From Nitrospira japonica (lineage in GTDB: Bacteria > Nitrospirota > Thermodesulfovibrionia > Thermodesulfovibrionales > DYHX01), in contig DYHX01000007.1 of the NCBI GenBank assembly GCA_020723925.1, forward strand, positions 1 to 42,726: DNA of 42,726 bases, read 5' to 3'. This document shows, in pieces, positions 7,374 to 16,098 of the stretch. The first letter of the stretch is position 1. Every line of letters begins with the position of its first letter. Under the pieces are notes generated by a model. The model saw nothing but the letters and a program-made list of their open reading frames with translations. It searched no databases and was not told where the DNA came from. The position numbers and the translations under genes were made by a program.

Positions 7374-8233
7374 GTGAAAAAACTTATCATCTTCACAGAC
7401 CTTGATGGGACACTTTTAGATTATTCAACGTATTCTTTTGAGGCGGCTATACCCGCCCTCCAATTACTCAAAGAAAAGAATATCCCCCTTATTATCTGTT
7501 CAAGCAAGACAGGAAAGGAGATAGAGCATTACAGAAAAAAACTTGGCAATACTCATCCCTTCATCTCTGAAAATGGTGGAGGGATATTTATTCCAAAAGG
7601 TTATTTTGATTTCAGAGTTGAGAGTTCAGAGTTCATGAAGAAAATGATTATCTTGTCATAAGACTCGGTGCAAAGTATTCTGACCTGAGAAAGGCGATAA
7701 CAGAATTAAGAGAAGAGGGTTTTGATGTTAGAGGTTTAGGAGACATGACAGCAAAGGAGATTGCAGAGATAGCAAACATGGGCATTGATGAGGCAGAGAT
7801 GGCAAAGGAGAGGGATTTTGATGAGCCTTTTATTTTTGAAGGAAATGAAGAAAAACTCTTTGAAACAATTAAAGCAAAAGGTTTTAATTATACTCAGGGG
7901 AGATTTTTCCATATCCTCGGCAACAGTGATAAAGGAAAGGCAATATCCATTCTAATTGATTTATACAAAATAAAATTTGGCGAAATTATAACTATCGCCA
8001 TAGGTGACAGTCCCAATGATATCCCGATGCTCGAAAAAGTCGATTATCCGGTCATTGTCCAAAAACCCGATGGAAGTTATGACCAGCGAATAAAGGTACC
8101 TAACATAATAAAGGCAGATGGCATCGGCCCAGATGGCTGGAATAAGGCAATTTCAAAAGTTATAGTCATTCCCCGAATTGATCGGGGAATCCAGAGCAAA
8201 GGAGCTGGATTCTCTGGCCAAGCCAGAGAATGA
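7374..8233 (+). pseudogene. mannosyl-3-phosphoglycerate phosphatase, frameshifted
   Basis: Two ORFs (7374-7661 and 7745-8233) together make one HAD-IIB phosphatase of the MpgP family, which dephosphorylates mannosyl-3-phosphoglycerate to the osmolyte mannosylglycerate. The first part has HAD motif I (DLDGTLLD) and SENGGGIFIP. The second frame resumes near 7646 (DYLVIRLGAKYSDLRKAI) and continues through GDMTAKEIAEIA, REFDEPF-like ERDFDEPF and motif IV GDSPNDIPML. The frame change lies at a heptamer array (7611-7638), so a change in number of 7-bp units could have caused it. The start is GTG at 7374. The C-terminal residues (VIPRIDRGIQSKGAGFSGQ) come from a palindromic repeat. The gene is inactive as read, unless the frame is restored by slippage or the shift is an assembly error. 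Confidence 0.8.
7611..7638. repeat. heptamer array at the frameshift site
   Basis: Units TTCAGAG, TTGAGAG, TTCAGAG and TTCATGA repeat with a 7-bp period. The array lies exactly where homology switches from frame 1 to another frame in the phosphatase gene. Because 7 is not a multiple of 3, unit gain or loss would shift the frame. Confidence 0.65.
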
Positions 8234-8234
8234 C
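8165..8234. repeat. two-hairpin palindromic repeat with GTCATTC/GAATGAC ends
   Basis: The element has inverted ends GTCATTC and GAATGAC. It contains two hairpins, ATTCCCCGA/TCGGGGAAT and ATTCTCTGGC/GCCAGAGAAT. It shares its layout with 115-183. It supplies the last ~22 codons and the stop of the phosphatase ORF. Confidence 0.7.
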
Positions 8235-8278
8235 ACATAGAAATCCTATAAAAAGCTACAGGGAATTATAAGTTAAAA

Positions 8279-9505
8279 CTATTCCTTAGATTTTCTCATC
8301 AGCCTGCCGCCCCTCGGAATGATTGCTATTCCGGATGGATCTATATGACACCGAAAACGGTCTCTGTCAGGGTCAAAGCCAATTTGCTCCCCTTCATTTA
8401 TTACATTTAACTTATCCACAATCACCCTTCTGAGACTGCATCCTTTTTTAAGAACCGTCTGGTCCATGATTATGCAATTTTCTACGCTGACATTATCTTC
8501 GATTACAACCCCGCTCCTGATAACCGAATTGCGTATCTTAGCCTTACGGATAACAGTACCTTCGGCGATTATGCTGTTTCTTATGTCTCCCCTCAATATC
8601 TTTGCAGAAGGCCCTTCATAACCTGACGGATGGATAGGCCACAATCTATTGCCAAGTTCAAACAATGGACGGTCGCCCAACATGTCCATATGGGCATCAA
8701 AATATGAGGATATAGTTCCAACATCCCTCCAGTATCCCCTCTCCTCATAATCCATGGTCCCCGGGATGGTGTTTGTTGCGAAGTCATAGGCAAAGACCTT
8801 CCTTGTATCCACGAGGTCTGGTATAACATGGGCGCCGAAATCGTGCTGTTTTCTTCTTTGTGCCTTTGCCAGTGCATCCAACAACACATCCTTGTTAAAT
8901 ATGTAATTCCCCATAGAAACATAAGCACGTGTCGGATCATCAGGCATGGGGGTCGGTTTTTTCGGTTTTTCCTGAAAACCTATTATCCGTTTTTCGCTGT
9001 CGGTCTGAATAACTCCGAAGGAAGATGCCTGCTTAACAGGGATGGGCCTTGCCGCAACAGTAACAAAGGCATCTTTCTCAATATGAAAATCTATCATCTG
9101 GCGGATGTCCATTTTGTAAATGTGGTCTGCACCAAAGACTATAACAAGTTCGGGGTTATGCTGCTGGATAAGGTTAATATTCTGGAAAACCGCATCGGCA
9201 GTGCCCTGAAACCACTCCGGCCCCATGCGCATCTGTGGAGGCACAACCGTAACAAAATGATCCCTGATAACAGGAGATAAGACCCAGTTCTGCCGCACAT
9301 GCTCTATTAGAGACTGGGATTTGTACTGCACTAAAAGATAAATAGAATAAATATGTGAATTAATAAAATTGCTCAGGACAAAATCCGCTATCCTGTACCT
9401 TCCGCCAAATGGAACCGAAGGTTTAGAACGGAATGCCGTCAACGGGAAAAGCCTTTCCCCCTTGCCTCCGGCAAGCACAAATGCAAGAACCTTTGGGTGC
9501 GCCAT
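8279..9505 (-). CDS. glgC: glucose-1-phosphate adenylyltransferase
   Basis: The 408-aa enzyme makes ADP-glucose from ATP and glucose-1-phosphate, the committed step of glycogen synthesis. The nucleotide-binding start FVLAGGKGERLFPLT lies at residues 9-23, followed by SKPSVPFGGRYRIADFVLSN. GTADAVFQN and FGADHIYKMD of the catalytic core, the sugar-phosphate motif FQEKPK and a C-terminal left-handed beta-helix with repeated V-rich hexapeptides are all visible. Length is typical. A strong Shine-Dalgarno (AGGAGG) precedes the ATG. It stands downstream of a HEAT-repeat gene on the same strand with a 24-bp gap and may be co-transcribed with it, although no functional link is known. Confidence 0.95.
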   Translation of the reverse strand: MAHPKVLAFVLAGGKGERLFPLTAFRSKPSVPFGGRYRIADFVLSNFINSHIYSIYLLVQYKSQSLIEHVRQNWVLSPVIRDHFVTVVPPQMRMGPEWFQGTADAVFQNINLIQQHNPELVIVFGADHIYKMDIRQMIDFHIEKDAFVTVAARPIPVKQASSFGVIQTDSEKRIIGFQEKPKKPTPMPDDPTRAYVSMGNYIFNKDVLLDALAKAQRRKQHDFGAHVIPDLVDTRKVFAYDFATNTIPGTMDYEERGYWRDVGTISSYFDAHMDMLGDRPLFELGNRLWPIHPSGYEGPSAKILRGDIRNSIIAEGTVIRKAKIRNSVIRSGVVIEDNVSVENCIIMDQTVLKKGCSLRRVIVDKLNVINEGEQIGFDPDRDRFRCHIDPSGIAIIPRGGRLMRKSKE

Positions 9506-9529
9506 TTAAAACCTCCTTGCTGCTAAATC

Positions 9530-10243
9530 TTAATTCTCATTTAATTTTCTCAATGTCTTTACAGCCTCATCCCTTATATGTGGATCTGCATCATTATCCA
9601 AAACTCGTTTCACAAAAGGGATTGCTGACTCATCCCCGGTTTTTCCAAGCGCCTTTATTGCACTCATCCTGATTGCAAAGCTCTTATCGTTTAATGCAGA
9701 AATCAAATACGGTACAGCCTTTCTGTCGCCTATGTTGCCGAGAGACTGCATTGCCGCCTCTCGCACATACAATGTCTTATCTGTTAATGCATCTATCAAT
9801 ACATCCACCACCTTTGAATAGTTTTTGAAATTACCGAGGGCAAGGGCGGCATTCCATTTTAATGCAGGGCAGTCATAGGTAAAGAACGGGTCATCCAATA
9901 CTTTTATTAATAAATCTACTGCCCTGGGATTTTTAATTTCAGCCAACAGCTTTACTACTCTAACCTGAATCTTCCAATCCTCACCTTGATTTTCAATAAC
10001 ACTCATAAGCGCCCTGACCGATTCATCATCCCTGATTCTGCCCAATTCTTCAATTGCCAAAATACGAACTCTCAGGTCATTATGCTGGAGTTTCAGAATC
10101 AATTTATCGATATCGTCTGCATAGACGTTTCCTTTTGTGATTAAAAACATACCGCATAAGGAAACCACAAATGCAACGACAACCATTGCTGACTTGAGCG
10201 AAACCGATATTCTTTGATAGCGTCGTGAGCGAAAATTAGTCAT
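9530..10243 (-). CDS. exported HEAT-repeat protein (copy 2)
   Basis: The 237-aa protein has an N-terminal hydrophobic segment (VVAFVVSLCGMFLITKGNVYA, about residues 21-43) that looks like a signal peptide with possible cleavage at VYA-D. The rest consists of about six HEAT/PBS-lyase-like repeats with units such as LRVRILAIEELGRIRDDESV and AVPYLISALNDKSFAIRMSAIKALG. Such repeats form an alpha-solenoid that binds partners. It is a close paralog of the gene just upstream (10275-10961), sharing the segment DPFF(L)xxDCPA(I)KW, so the pair arose by tandem duplication. No catalytic residues are recognised. Its role is unknown. Confidence 0.8.
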   Translation of the reverse strand: MTNFRSRRYQRISVSLKSAMVVVAFVVSLCGMFLITKGNVYADDIDKLILKLQHNDLRVRILAIEELGRIRDDESVRALMSVIENQGEDWKIQVRVVKLLAEIKNPRAVDLLIKVLDDPFFTYDCPALKWNAALALGNFKNYSKVVDVLIDALTDKTLYVREAAMQSLGNIGDRKAVPYLISALNDKSFAIRMSAIKALGKTGDESAIPFVKRVLDNDADPHIRDEAVKTLRKLNEN

Positions 10244-10274
10244 GCTTGTTGCTTGTATCTCGATTTTGTTTTTA

Positions 10275-10961
10275 TTACTGCGAAAACCTTTTCAGCGCTA
10301 AGAGTGCTTCGTCCTTTATAAGCGGATCCTTGTCATTTTCTGCAATATTCCTCAAATAGGGGAATGCCTGCGAGTCTCCGATCTCTTCAAGGGACTTTAT
10401 TGCACCGAACTTAATTGCAAAACTCCTATCATCCAATACAGATATCAAAAAAGGCACAGCCTTTGAACTGCCAACCCTTCCCATGGTTTTTATGATAGCC
10501 TCCCTGACCACAGGATTGTCCTCAAACCTTGATGCATCGAGGAGTATATCGACTGCCTTCGGATCTTTTATGAAATTACCGAGGGCGGTGACAGTGCTCC
10601 ACTTTATTGCAGGGCAGTCATGATTAAGAAACGGGTCGCTTAGTATGTTCTCCAGAAAACCGAGCGCCTTCTGCTTTCTGCTCTCACCGAGCAGCTGGAT
10701 TGCCCTGATCCTGTATCTCCAGTTCAGCATTTTGTTTTCGACAAGGCTGATGAGCGCATCCGTAAGCCTGTCGTTCTTTATGCCCTCTGCACCGCCGTAT
10801 AGCGGTAAACGATTCTGCCAGTCATTTGTCTGAATGTCTGATATTAATTTATCAACATCCAGTTCGTCGGCAAACGACTCACCGACAGACACAACAAACA
10901 GAGAAACAAGAAACAAGAAAACAGTTATGTGAAAATTTTTTCTATAATCGGTTGAAAACAT
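10275..10961 (-). CDS. exported HEAT-repeat protein (copy 1)
   Basis: The 228-aa protein has an N-terminal signal peptide (ITVFLFLVSLFVVSVGESFADE, cleavage likely near FAD-E). HEAT repeats cover residues 40-225, including AVPFLISVLDDRSFAIKFGAIKSLEEIG. The segment DPFLNHDCPAIKWSTVTALGNF is nearly the same as in the downstream paralog. It is probably a periplasmic scaffold protein. It and copy 2 are separated by 31 bp and share strand, so they form one unit. The conserved DCPA(I/L)KW Cys suggests a shared specific feature, not a generic repeat. Confidence 0.8.
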   Translation of the reverse strand: MFSTDYRKNFHITVFLFLVSLFVVSVGESFADELDVDKLISDIQTNDWQNRLPLYGGAEGIKNDRLTDALISLVENKMLNWRYRIRAIQLLGESRKQKALGFLENILSDPFLNHDCPAIKWSTVTALGNFIKDPKAVDILLDASRFEDNPVVREAIIKTMGRVGSSKAVPFLISVLDDRSFAIKFGAIKSLEEIGDSQAFPYLRNIAENDKDPLIKDEALLALKRFSQ

Positions 10962-11023
10962 CCCTTCCCTCCTTATTTAAAACTTTTTTATTTTAATACT
11001 CCGTTCATAATAATATCCACTGC

Positions 11024-12181
11024 TTAAAGTACGACTATCGAAATGGCAGCTCCTATGAGTACCACATAAAGAACATCAACCCTTTTAGCCAGTGCAATTA
11101 ATGCACCCAGTCCGAACAATAGCCTGACAATATCCCAGGGCACAGCCAATGCAAATTTTAAAGTCACATAAAATAGGAGTCCGACAAAGGATGCAAGTAT
11201 TCCCTTTGTTGCCCTTAAAAAATACGCGGATGTCTTTAGTCTGTCAAAGAAAGGTGTGGCAACAATCAGTATTAAGAAGGAAGGTGTAAATATTGCTATG
11301 GTTGCCACTATAGAACCCAACAGGCCATATAACAAATACCCAACGAAGGTAGCAGTGATGACAATAGGACCGGGGGTGATCTGCCCTAATGCAATCCCAT
11401 CCATGAATGTCTTATGGTCCATCCACCCCTTCACATTCACGAACTCATGAAGCATCAATGGCACAGATGCAAAACCGCCTCCGAATGCAAAAAGGTCTAT
11501 CCTGAGCATCATGGCTGCCAATCTAAAGAGCTTTATATCTGCAACATAAAGCACCGAAAGTCCTGCCAGCAGGATTAAAAATAGCAGCGCAATTTGCTTG
11601 AACATCCATCGGTTCCTTTTCTTGCCATGAGCTGAAGAGATTGTGAAGCTGACACCTCTGAAAAAGACGATGCCTGTCATGGCAGCACCTATAATAACTA
11701 TAAAGGGGCTTATGCCCGACCAGAAAAGGAAAGCTGCCACGGCAGATATAAAAATCTCTTTGTAACTCCTCAATATCCCCTTGCCAAAAGAATGCAATGC
11801 GTTTGCGATGAGGGCAACAACAATAACCTGAAGACCATTGAACAACGAAATGATCAGTGAGATGTTATGGGATCTCTCGTATAACGCTGACAGTATCAGC
11901 ATCAGAATAAATGCAGGCAGTCCAAATCCAATATACGATAATAATGCACCTGTTATCCCTTTCGTTCTCAATCCGACATAAGCCGCCATCTGTATGGCGG
12001 TTGCACCGGGTATGGATTGACAGAGGGCGATACCTTCCTTAAATGTCTCTTCATCCACCCATTTATTGCGTTTTACAGAAAGCTCCTTTATATACTGGAC
12101 CATCGCAGGCCCGCCGAAGGCTGTAATGCCGAGCCTGAGAAAGGAGAGGAACAACTGAATGATTGTAGGCCTTTTATCCAT
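11024..12181 (-). CDS. chrA: ChrA-family chromate transporter
   Basis: This is a 385-aa membrane protein of the long-chain CHR family, which exports chromate (in characterised members) or related oxyanions. The two homologous halves are evident: LRLGITAFGGPAMVQYIKE near residue 15 and LRIDLFAFGGGFASVPLMLHE near residue 215, with GxxQxxPG-type motifs in each (CQSIPGATAIQMAAYVG and GQITPGPIVITATFVG). The ORF track starts further upstream, but the extra 51 residues have no family match. The start used here is the ATG that overlaps the stop of the upstream tauE-like gene (TAATG), which indicates translational coupling. Chromate itself may not be the natural substrate. Confidence 0.88.
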   Translation of the reverse strand: MDKRPTIIQLFLSFLRLGITAFGGPAMVQYIKELSVKRNKWVDEETFKEGIALCQSIPGATAIQMAAYVGLRTKGITGALLSYIGFGLPAFILMLILSALYERSHNISLIISLFNGLQVIVVALIANALHSFGKGILRSYKEIFISAVAAFLFWSGISPFIVIIGAAMTGIVFFRGVSFTISSAHGKKRNRWMFKQIALLFLILLAGLSVLYVADIKLFRLAAMMLRIDLFAFGGGFASVPLMLHEFVNVKGWMDHKTFMDGIALGQITPGPIVITATFVGYLLYGLLGSIVATIAIFTPSFLILIVATPFFDRLKTSAYFLRATKGILASFVGLLFYVTLKFALAVPWDIVRLLFGLGALIALAKRVDVLYVVLIGAAISIVVL

Positions 12182-13110
12182 TAGAAATACTGAACAATAT
12201 ATCTTATTGCAAGAAAGACTATAACAATGCCAAGCATCAGCTTTATAAACCTTTGCGGCACAAACTTCTGAAACCTCGCACCTAAATACATCCCTACAAA
12301 ACCACCTATTCCGAACAGTATTCCCAGAGACCAATCCGGCATTGCAGAAACTCCATTCACTGCAGGGATGATGCTGAAAAACAATGCGCCTGCAATGGTA
12401 TAGACAGGCAGATGGAAAACAGCCACACAGAATGGCGCAATTATCGAGCCGCCGCCGATCCCGTAAGCGCCGCCTATAACGCCCACAACAAGCGCAAGCA
12501 TAAACATGCCAATAGTATTGAAAGAAAACCTTTCTCCCCAGAATTCGTATTCTACCTCTCTCAATGATACGGATACTGTCTTTACCACTGCATCTTTAGG
12601 CAGACCTGATGCTATTTTTGCGCTCTGCAATCTCTTCGCCTCATCTATCCTTGCCTTGAACTTCTCTTCCAGAGTCTTTGCAGCAGAGGACTTCTTCGAC
12701 TTTACTATGATTTCCTTTAAAAGCCTGATGCCTATGTAAAACAGCACGCAGCCGACAAAGAATTTAAAGGCCTTCGGGTCGGGTAGATAAAATACCCTCA
12801 CATAGTATCCAAGAAAAACACCGGGCAATGTACCCGCAACCACTACCCATGTCAAAGGCCATGCCATGCGTCCTTCTTTAATATAACGGTAAACTCCGCT
12901 CGGAATTGCAACAACATTAAAGACATGATTTGTCCCGCTCACGGACGGAGCAGTATAATTGAGAACGCTCATCTGATAAGGAAGAAGGAGAAATGCACCT
13001 GAAATTCCCCCCATTGATGTAAAAAAAGAGATAAACATCGCAACCAATGGTGGGAGAATGATATTGGTCTTAACGCCGGAAATGGGAAAGAGGATGTTTA
13101 GAAAATCCAT
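12181..13110 (-). CDS. TauE/SafE-family sulfite or anion exporter
   Basis: The 309-aa inner-membrane protein belongs to the TauE/SafE family (organosulfur or sulfite export). It has an N-terminal half with GGISGAFLLLPYQM and a C-terminal half with VVGVIGGAYGIGGGSIIAPF, the paired Gly-rich motifs of the family. A long hydrophilic central loop (about residues 135-185) lies between the halves. It is translationally coupled to chrA, so the two probably export oxyanions together. A short (61-bp) divergent spacer separates it from the histidine kinase gene. Confidence 0.88.
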   Translation of the reverse strand: MDFLNILFPISGVKTNIILPPLVAMFISFFTSMGGISGAFLLLPYQMSVLNYTAPSVSGTNHVFNVVAIPSGVYRYIKEGRMAWPLTWVVVAGTLPGVFLGYYVRVFYLPDPKAFKFFVGCVLFYIGIRLLKEIIVKSKKSSAAKTLEEKFKARIDEAKRLQSAKIASGLPKDAVVKTVSVSLREVEYEFWGERFSFNTIGMFMLALVVGVIGGAYGIGGGSIIAPFCVAVFHLPVYTIAGALFFSIIPAVNGVSAMPDWSLGILFGIGGFVGMYLGARFQKFVPQRFIKLMLGIVIVFLAIRYIVQYF

Positions 13111-13171
13111 AAGGCTTCCACCTCATCAATTATTAGTCCTAATTATAGCAAAAATTATTTATACTAACCTT

Positions 13172-14620
13172 ATGTCCAGACTGAGCATATTCCACCGGCT
13201 GATTATAGGCTATTTGGCCGCGTTCGTCCCCATTATTGCGGTAAGTATATATTCCATCTTCCAGTTGCAGCAATTCACCAGCATTACCAGCTCAATCATA
13301 AACATCGATAACCGCACCATAGACTATGAGAAGAAACTTACCGATTCCCTGCTTTCACAGATACGATACGAGAGAAAATATATCCTTATAAAAGATGATT
13401 CGCTTTATGACCGATTTCTTCTGTCAAAAATTGACTTCGCCAAATATCTTGATGAGGCCGTGTCGCTTTCGGGTAATCCTCAAAAAATGGGCTTATTAAA
13501 AACAATAAAAGAGCATCATAACCGCTATCAATCCATCTTTGACAAAGAGGTGGAACACCTGAGGGCAAACAGGCATTATCCGCAAGCGCAATATAAGCAG
13601 GAAAAGGAAAAGACCGTAGAAGAAATAATGGAAGGACTGAAGAGACTTAGGGCACAAAGCCGGCAGGACACCTATGATAGGATAAAAAATCTGAGAGATT
13701 CGGGTATCAGCTCCAGAAGGCTGGCTGCTGCAATGGCTGTAATAGCCGTTTTATGGGGAATCGGCACGGCATTCTTTATCACAAAAAGCATTGCAGAGCC
13801 GCTCTCTATGGTAATAAACAAGACAAGAGAGGCATCCGGAGGAGTCTTAAAAGGAGACCTGAATGTAGCATCTCCTCCGGAGATTGTTGAATTGGCACGC
13901 TCATTTAATTACATGTGCGATAAACTCGGTGAACTGGATAAGATAAAGTCAGACTTTTTCTCATCCATGTCTCATGAACTGCGCACTCCGCTAACTTCAA
14001 TAAAAGAAGGGACTAATCTGCTGCTTGAAGGGATAGGCGGAGAAACAACCGAAAAACAGAAAAGGCTTTTGACAATAATCGCAGAAGAGAGCAACCGGCT
14101 TATTGAGCTTGTGAATTCCCTGCTCGACCTTTCAAGGATGGAGGCAGGGATGATGCCTTTTAACATTATTGACACAGGCATCGATCAATTGATAAATAAA
14201 GCTGTTATGGAGATGGAGCCTTTATCGATGGCTAAGGACATCAGCCTTAGATTGGAAATAGCTTCTAATTTGCCTGCTGTTAAAATAGACGGAGAGAGGA
14301 TTCTTCAGGTGCTTAGAAACCTCATAGGAAATGCGATAAAGTTTACCCCCAATGGAGGAGGAGTCATCGTGTCTTCAGGGCTTGTGAATGGAAATATAGA
14401 GGTCAGGGTATCTGATACAGGGCCCGGCATACCTGAGGAGAGCCTAACAACAATATTTGATAAGTTTCAGCAGGCATCAATTTCTGATTCTTCTAAGATT
14501 AAAGGAACCGGCTTAGGATTGGCTATTGTCAAACACATAATCACAGCTCATGGAGGAAGGGTTTGGGCAGAGAGCGAATTGGGAAGAGGAAGCTCATTTG
14601 TCTTTTCATTGCCTACCTGA
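13172..14620 (+). CDS. sensor histidine kinase (GlrK-like architecture)
   Basis: The 482-aa kinase has TM1 (about residues 9-32), a periplasmic helical region of ~150 residues, TM2 (about 186-207), a HAMP domain, then HisKA with SSMSHELRTPLTSIKEG (His268) and HATPase_c. The ATPase boxes are intact: RNLIGNAIKFTPNGG (N), VSDTGPGIP (G1), IFDKFQQ (F) and GTGLGLAIVKHI (G2). The Met at 13172 was chosen because the preceding 38 codons of the ORF lack family character and overlap the divergent promoter region. The gene is followed, with overlap, by a small TPR-like lipoprotein and then a response regulator. This order recalls glrK-qseG-glrR of enterobacteria. The presumed partner is the HD-GYP regulator. 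Confidence 0.9.
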   Translation: MSRLSIFHRLIIGYLAAFVPIIAVSIYSIFQLQQFTSITSSIINIDNRTIDYEKKLTDSLLSQIRYERKYILIKDDSLYDRFLLSKIDFAKYLDEAVSLSGNPQKMGLLKTIKEHHNRYQSIFDKEVEHLRANRHYPQAQYKQEKEKTVEEIMEGLKRLRAQSRQDTYDRIKNLRDSGISSRRLAAAMAVIAVLWGIGTAFFITKSIAEPLSMVINKTREASGGVLKGDLNVASPPEIVELARSFNYMCDKLGELDKIKSDFFSSMSHELRTPLTSIKEGTNLLLEGIGGETTEKQKRLLTIIAEESNRLIELVNSLLDLSRMEAGMMPFNIIDTGIDQLINKAVMEMEPLSMAKDISLRLEIASNLPAVKIDGERILQVLRNLIGNAIKFTPNGGGVIVSSGLVNGNIEVRVSDTGPGIPEESLTTIFDKFQQASISDSSKIKGTGLGLAIVKHIITAHGGRVWAESELGRGSSFVFSLPT

Positions 14621-15009
14621 TAGCCTTTACCCTTGTTGGCTGCAGTGCGCTGAAAGAAAGGGTAAAGGAGAAAGAGGCATCCGGGCATCTGCTGCATGCA
14701 AAGGAGTTGCTTACACAAGGGGACTACGAAGGGTCGTTAAAGGAAACCCAGAAGGCCTTAAACATTTCAGGTAAAAATCCGCCCGGAGATGAGGCGCTCT
14801 TCAATATGGGGCTTATATATGCGCATCCAAAAAATCACAAGAAGGATTTTAAAAAGTCCCTTTTATTCTTCAGAAGGCTCATCAAAGATTATCCCCGGAG
14901 CCCTCTAACCGAGCAGGCTAAGATATGGATAGGAGTGCTCCATATGATAGAAAAGTCAAAGCAGGTTGATGTAGAAATCGAAGAGATGGAAAAGGAGATG
15001 TCCCGATGA
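14563..15009 (+). CDS. small lipoprotein with TPR-like repeats (QseG-like position)
   Basis: The 148-aa protein starts at a TTG, 6 bases after a GGAGG ribosome-binding site, and overlaps the kinase gene by 58 bp. Residues 9-27 are hydrophobic and end in a lipobox, LVGC, so the mature protein should be lipidated at that Cys. The mature part has helical repeats ([29 protein letters not shown] ... [10 protein letters not shown] ... [16 protein letters not shown]) typical of TPR, and an acidic C-terminal helix. In the GlrK/GlrR system the lipoprotein QseG interacts with the kinase; a similar sensor-accessory role is inferred from position and class only. Confidence 0.75.
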   Translation: MGRERIGKRKLICLFIAYLIAFTLVGCSALKERVKEKEASGHLLHAKELLTQGDYEGSLKETQKALNISGKNPPGDEALFNMGLIYAHPKNHKKDFKKSLLFFRRLIKDYPRSPLTEQAKIWIGVLHMIEKSKQVDVEIEEMEKEMSR

Positions 15010-16097
15010 TTACACCTCCGAGAATATTAGTGGTAGATGATGACAGGAATCTCAGGCTCCTTGCATCAATCCTGAGCAGTCAGGGATATGCGGTAGAGAC
15101 AGCAGTCAATGGCATCGAGGCGATTAATAAGACAAAGAGCACGCGACCTGACATAATACTCCTTGATGTAATGATGCCAGAGATGGACGGTTATGAGGTG
15201 TGTGATAGATTGAAGTCTGACCTGTCAACCCGACCAATCCCTGTTGTGATGGTCACAGCATCGACCGATAGGGATTCAAGGCTCAAGGGACTTGAGGCTG
15301 GGGCGAATGACTTTTTGACAAAACCTGTAGACAGGGCAGAGCTTACCCTCAGGGTGCGCAATTTACTTAAGGTCAAGGAATATGAAGACTTTCTTAATGA
15401 CCATAATAGGATACTTGAAGAACAGGTTCAGGAGAGGACAAGGCAGCTCAAAGAGGCATTCCAGAATCTTGACATTGCCCACAAAAAGATAAAGGAAGGA
15501 TATCTTGACACGATATACAGGCTGACCCTTGCTGCAGAATACAAGGATGAAGATACAGCGACTCATATCAGAAGAATAAGTTACTATTCACAGACCCTTG
15601 CAAAAGTGCTTGGTCTGGGTTCTGATCTTGTAGAGACTATATTCTATGCGAGTCCAATGCATGATGTGGGCAAGATTGGCGTGCCTGACAGCATACTGCT
15701 TAAGCCGGGCAAACTCACACCAGAGGAGTTTGAGATAATGAAGTCGCACCCAACCATTGGCGCCAAGATACTGCGAGGCTCAGAATCAGCTTTTCTAAAA
15801 ATGGCAGAAAACATTGCCCTTACCCATCACGAAAGATGGGATGGAACTGGCTATCCGGGGGGTCTCAGGGGGGATGAGATTCCGATAGAGGGGAGGATTG
15901 TGATGATTGTTGACCAGTATGATGCCCTCAGAGCAAAGAGGCCGTACAAGCCAGGGCTATCCCATGATCGGGCATATGAGATAATTACCAAAGGTGACGG
16001 CAGGACCATGCCAGAGCACTTTGACCCGAAAATATTAGAGGCATTTAAGGAGGCTGCACCTGACTTTAAGAGAATCTTCGAGACATATCAGGGTTGA
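15006..16097 (+). CDS. response regulator with HD-GYP domain (c-di-GMP phosphodiesterase)
   Basis: The 363-aa protein begins with a receiver domain ([11 protein letters not shown], phospho-acceptor Asp54 in [12 protein letters not shown], conserved Lys in FLTKPVDR). A coiled-coil linker (about 130-165) leads to an HD-GYP domain. The catalytic residues are intact: [11 protein letters not shown] (His219-Asp220), [26 protein letters not shown] and [16 protein letters not shown]. Such proteins (RpfG family) hydrolyse cyclic di-GMP when phosphorylated. The ATG overlaps the lipoprotein stop (ATGA), so it is coupled to the kinase unit. hemH follows after 1 bp, so haem genes may share the transcript. 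Confidence 0.93.
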   Translation: MITPPRILVVDDDRNLRLLASILSSQGYAVETAVNGIEAINKTKSTRPDIILLDVMMPEMDGYEVCDRLKSDLSTRPIPVVMVTASTDRDSRLKGLEAGANDFLTKPVDRAELTLRVRNLLKVKEYEDFLNDHNRILEEQVQERTRQLKEAFQNLDIAHKKIKEGYLDTIYRLTLAAEYKDEDTATHIRRISYYSQTLAKVLGLGSDLVETIFYASPMHDVGKIGVPDSILLKPGKLTPEEFEIMKSHPTIGAKILRGSESAFLKMAENIALTHHERWDGTGYPGGLRGDEIPIEGRIVMIVDQYDALRAKRPYKPGLSHDRAYEIITKGDGRTMPEHFDPKILEAFKEAAPDFKRIFETYQG

Positions 16098-16098
16098 G

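Noticed and set aside
12182-12334. 51-residue N-terminal extension of ChrA
   Set aside because: It lies inside the tauE-like gene in another frame and has no family similarity. The TAATG overlap start fits.
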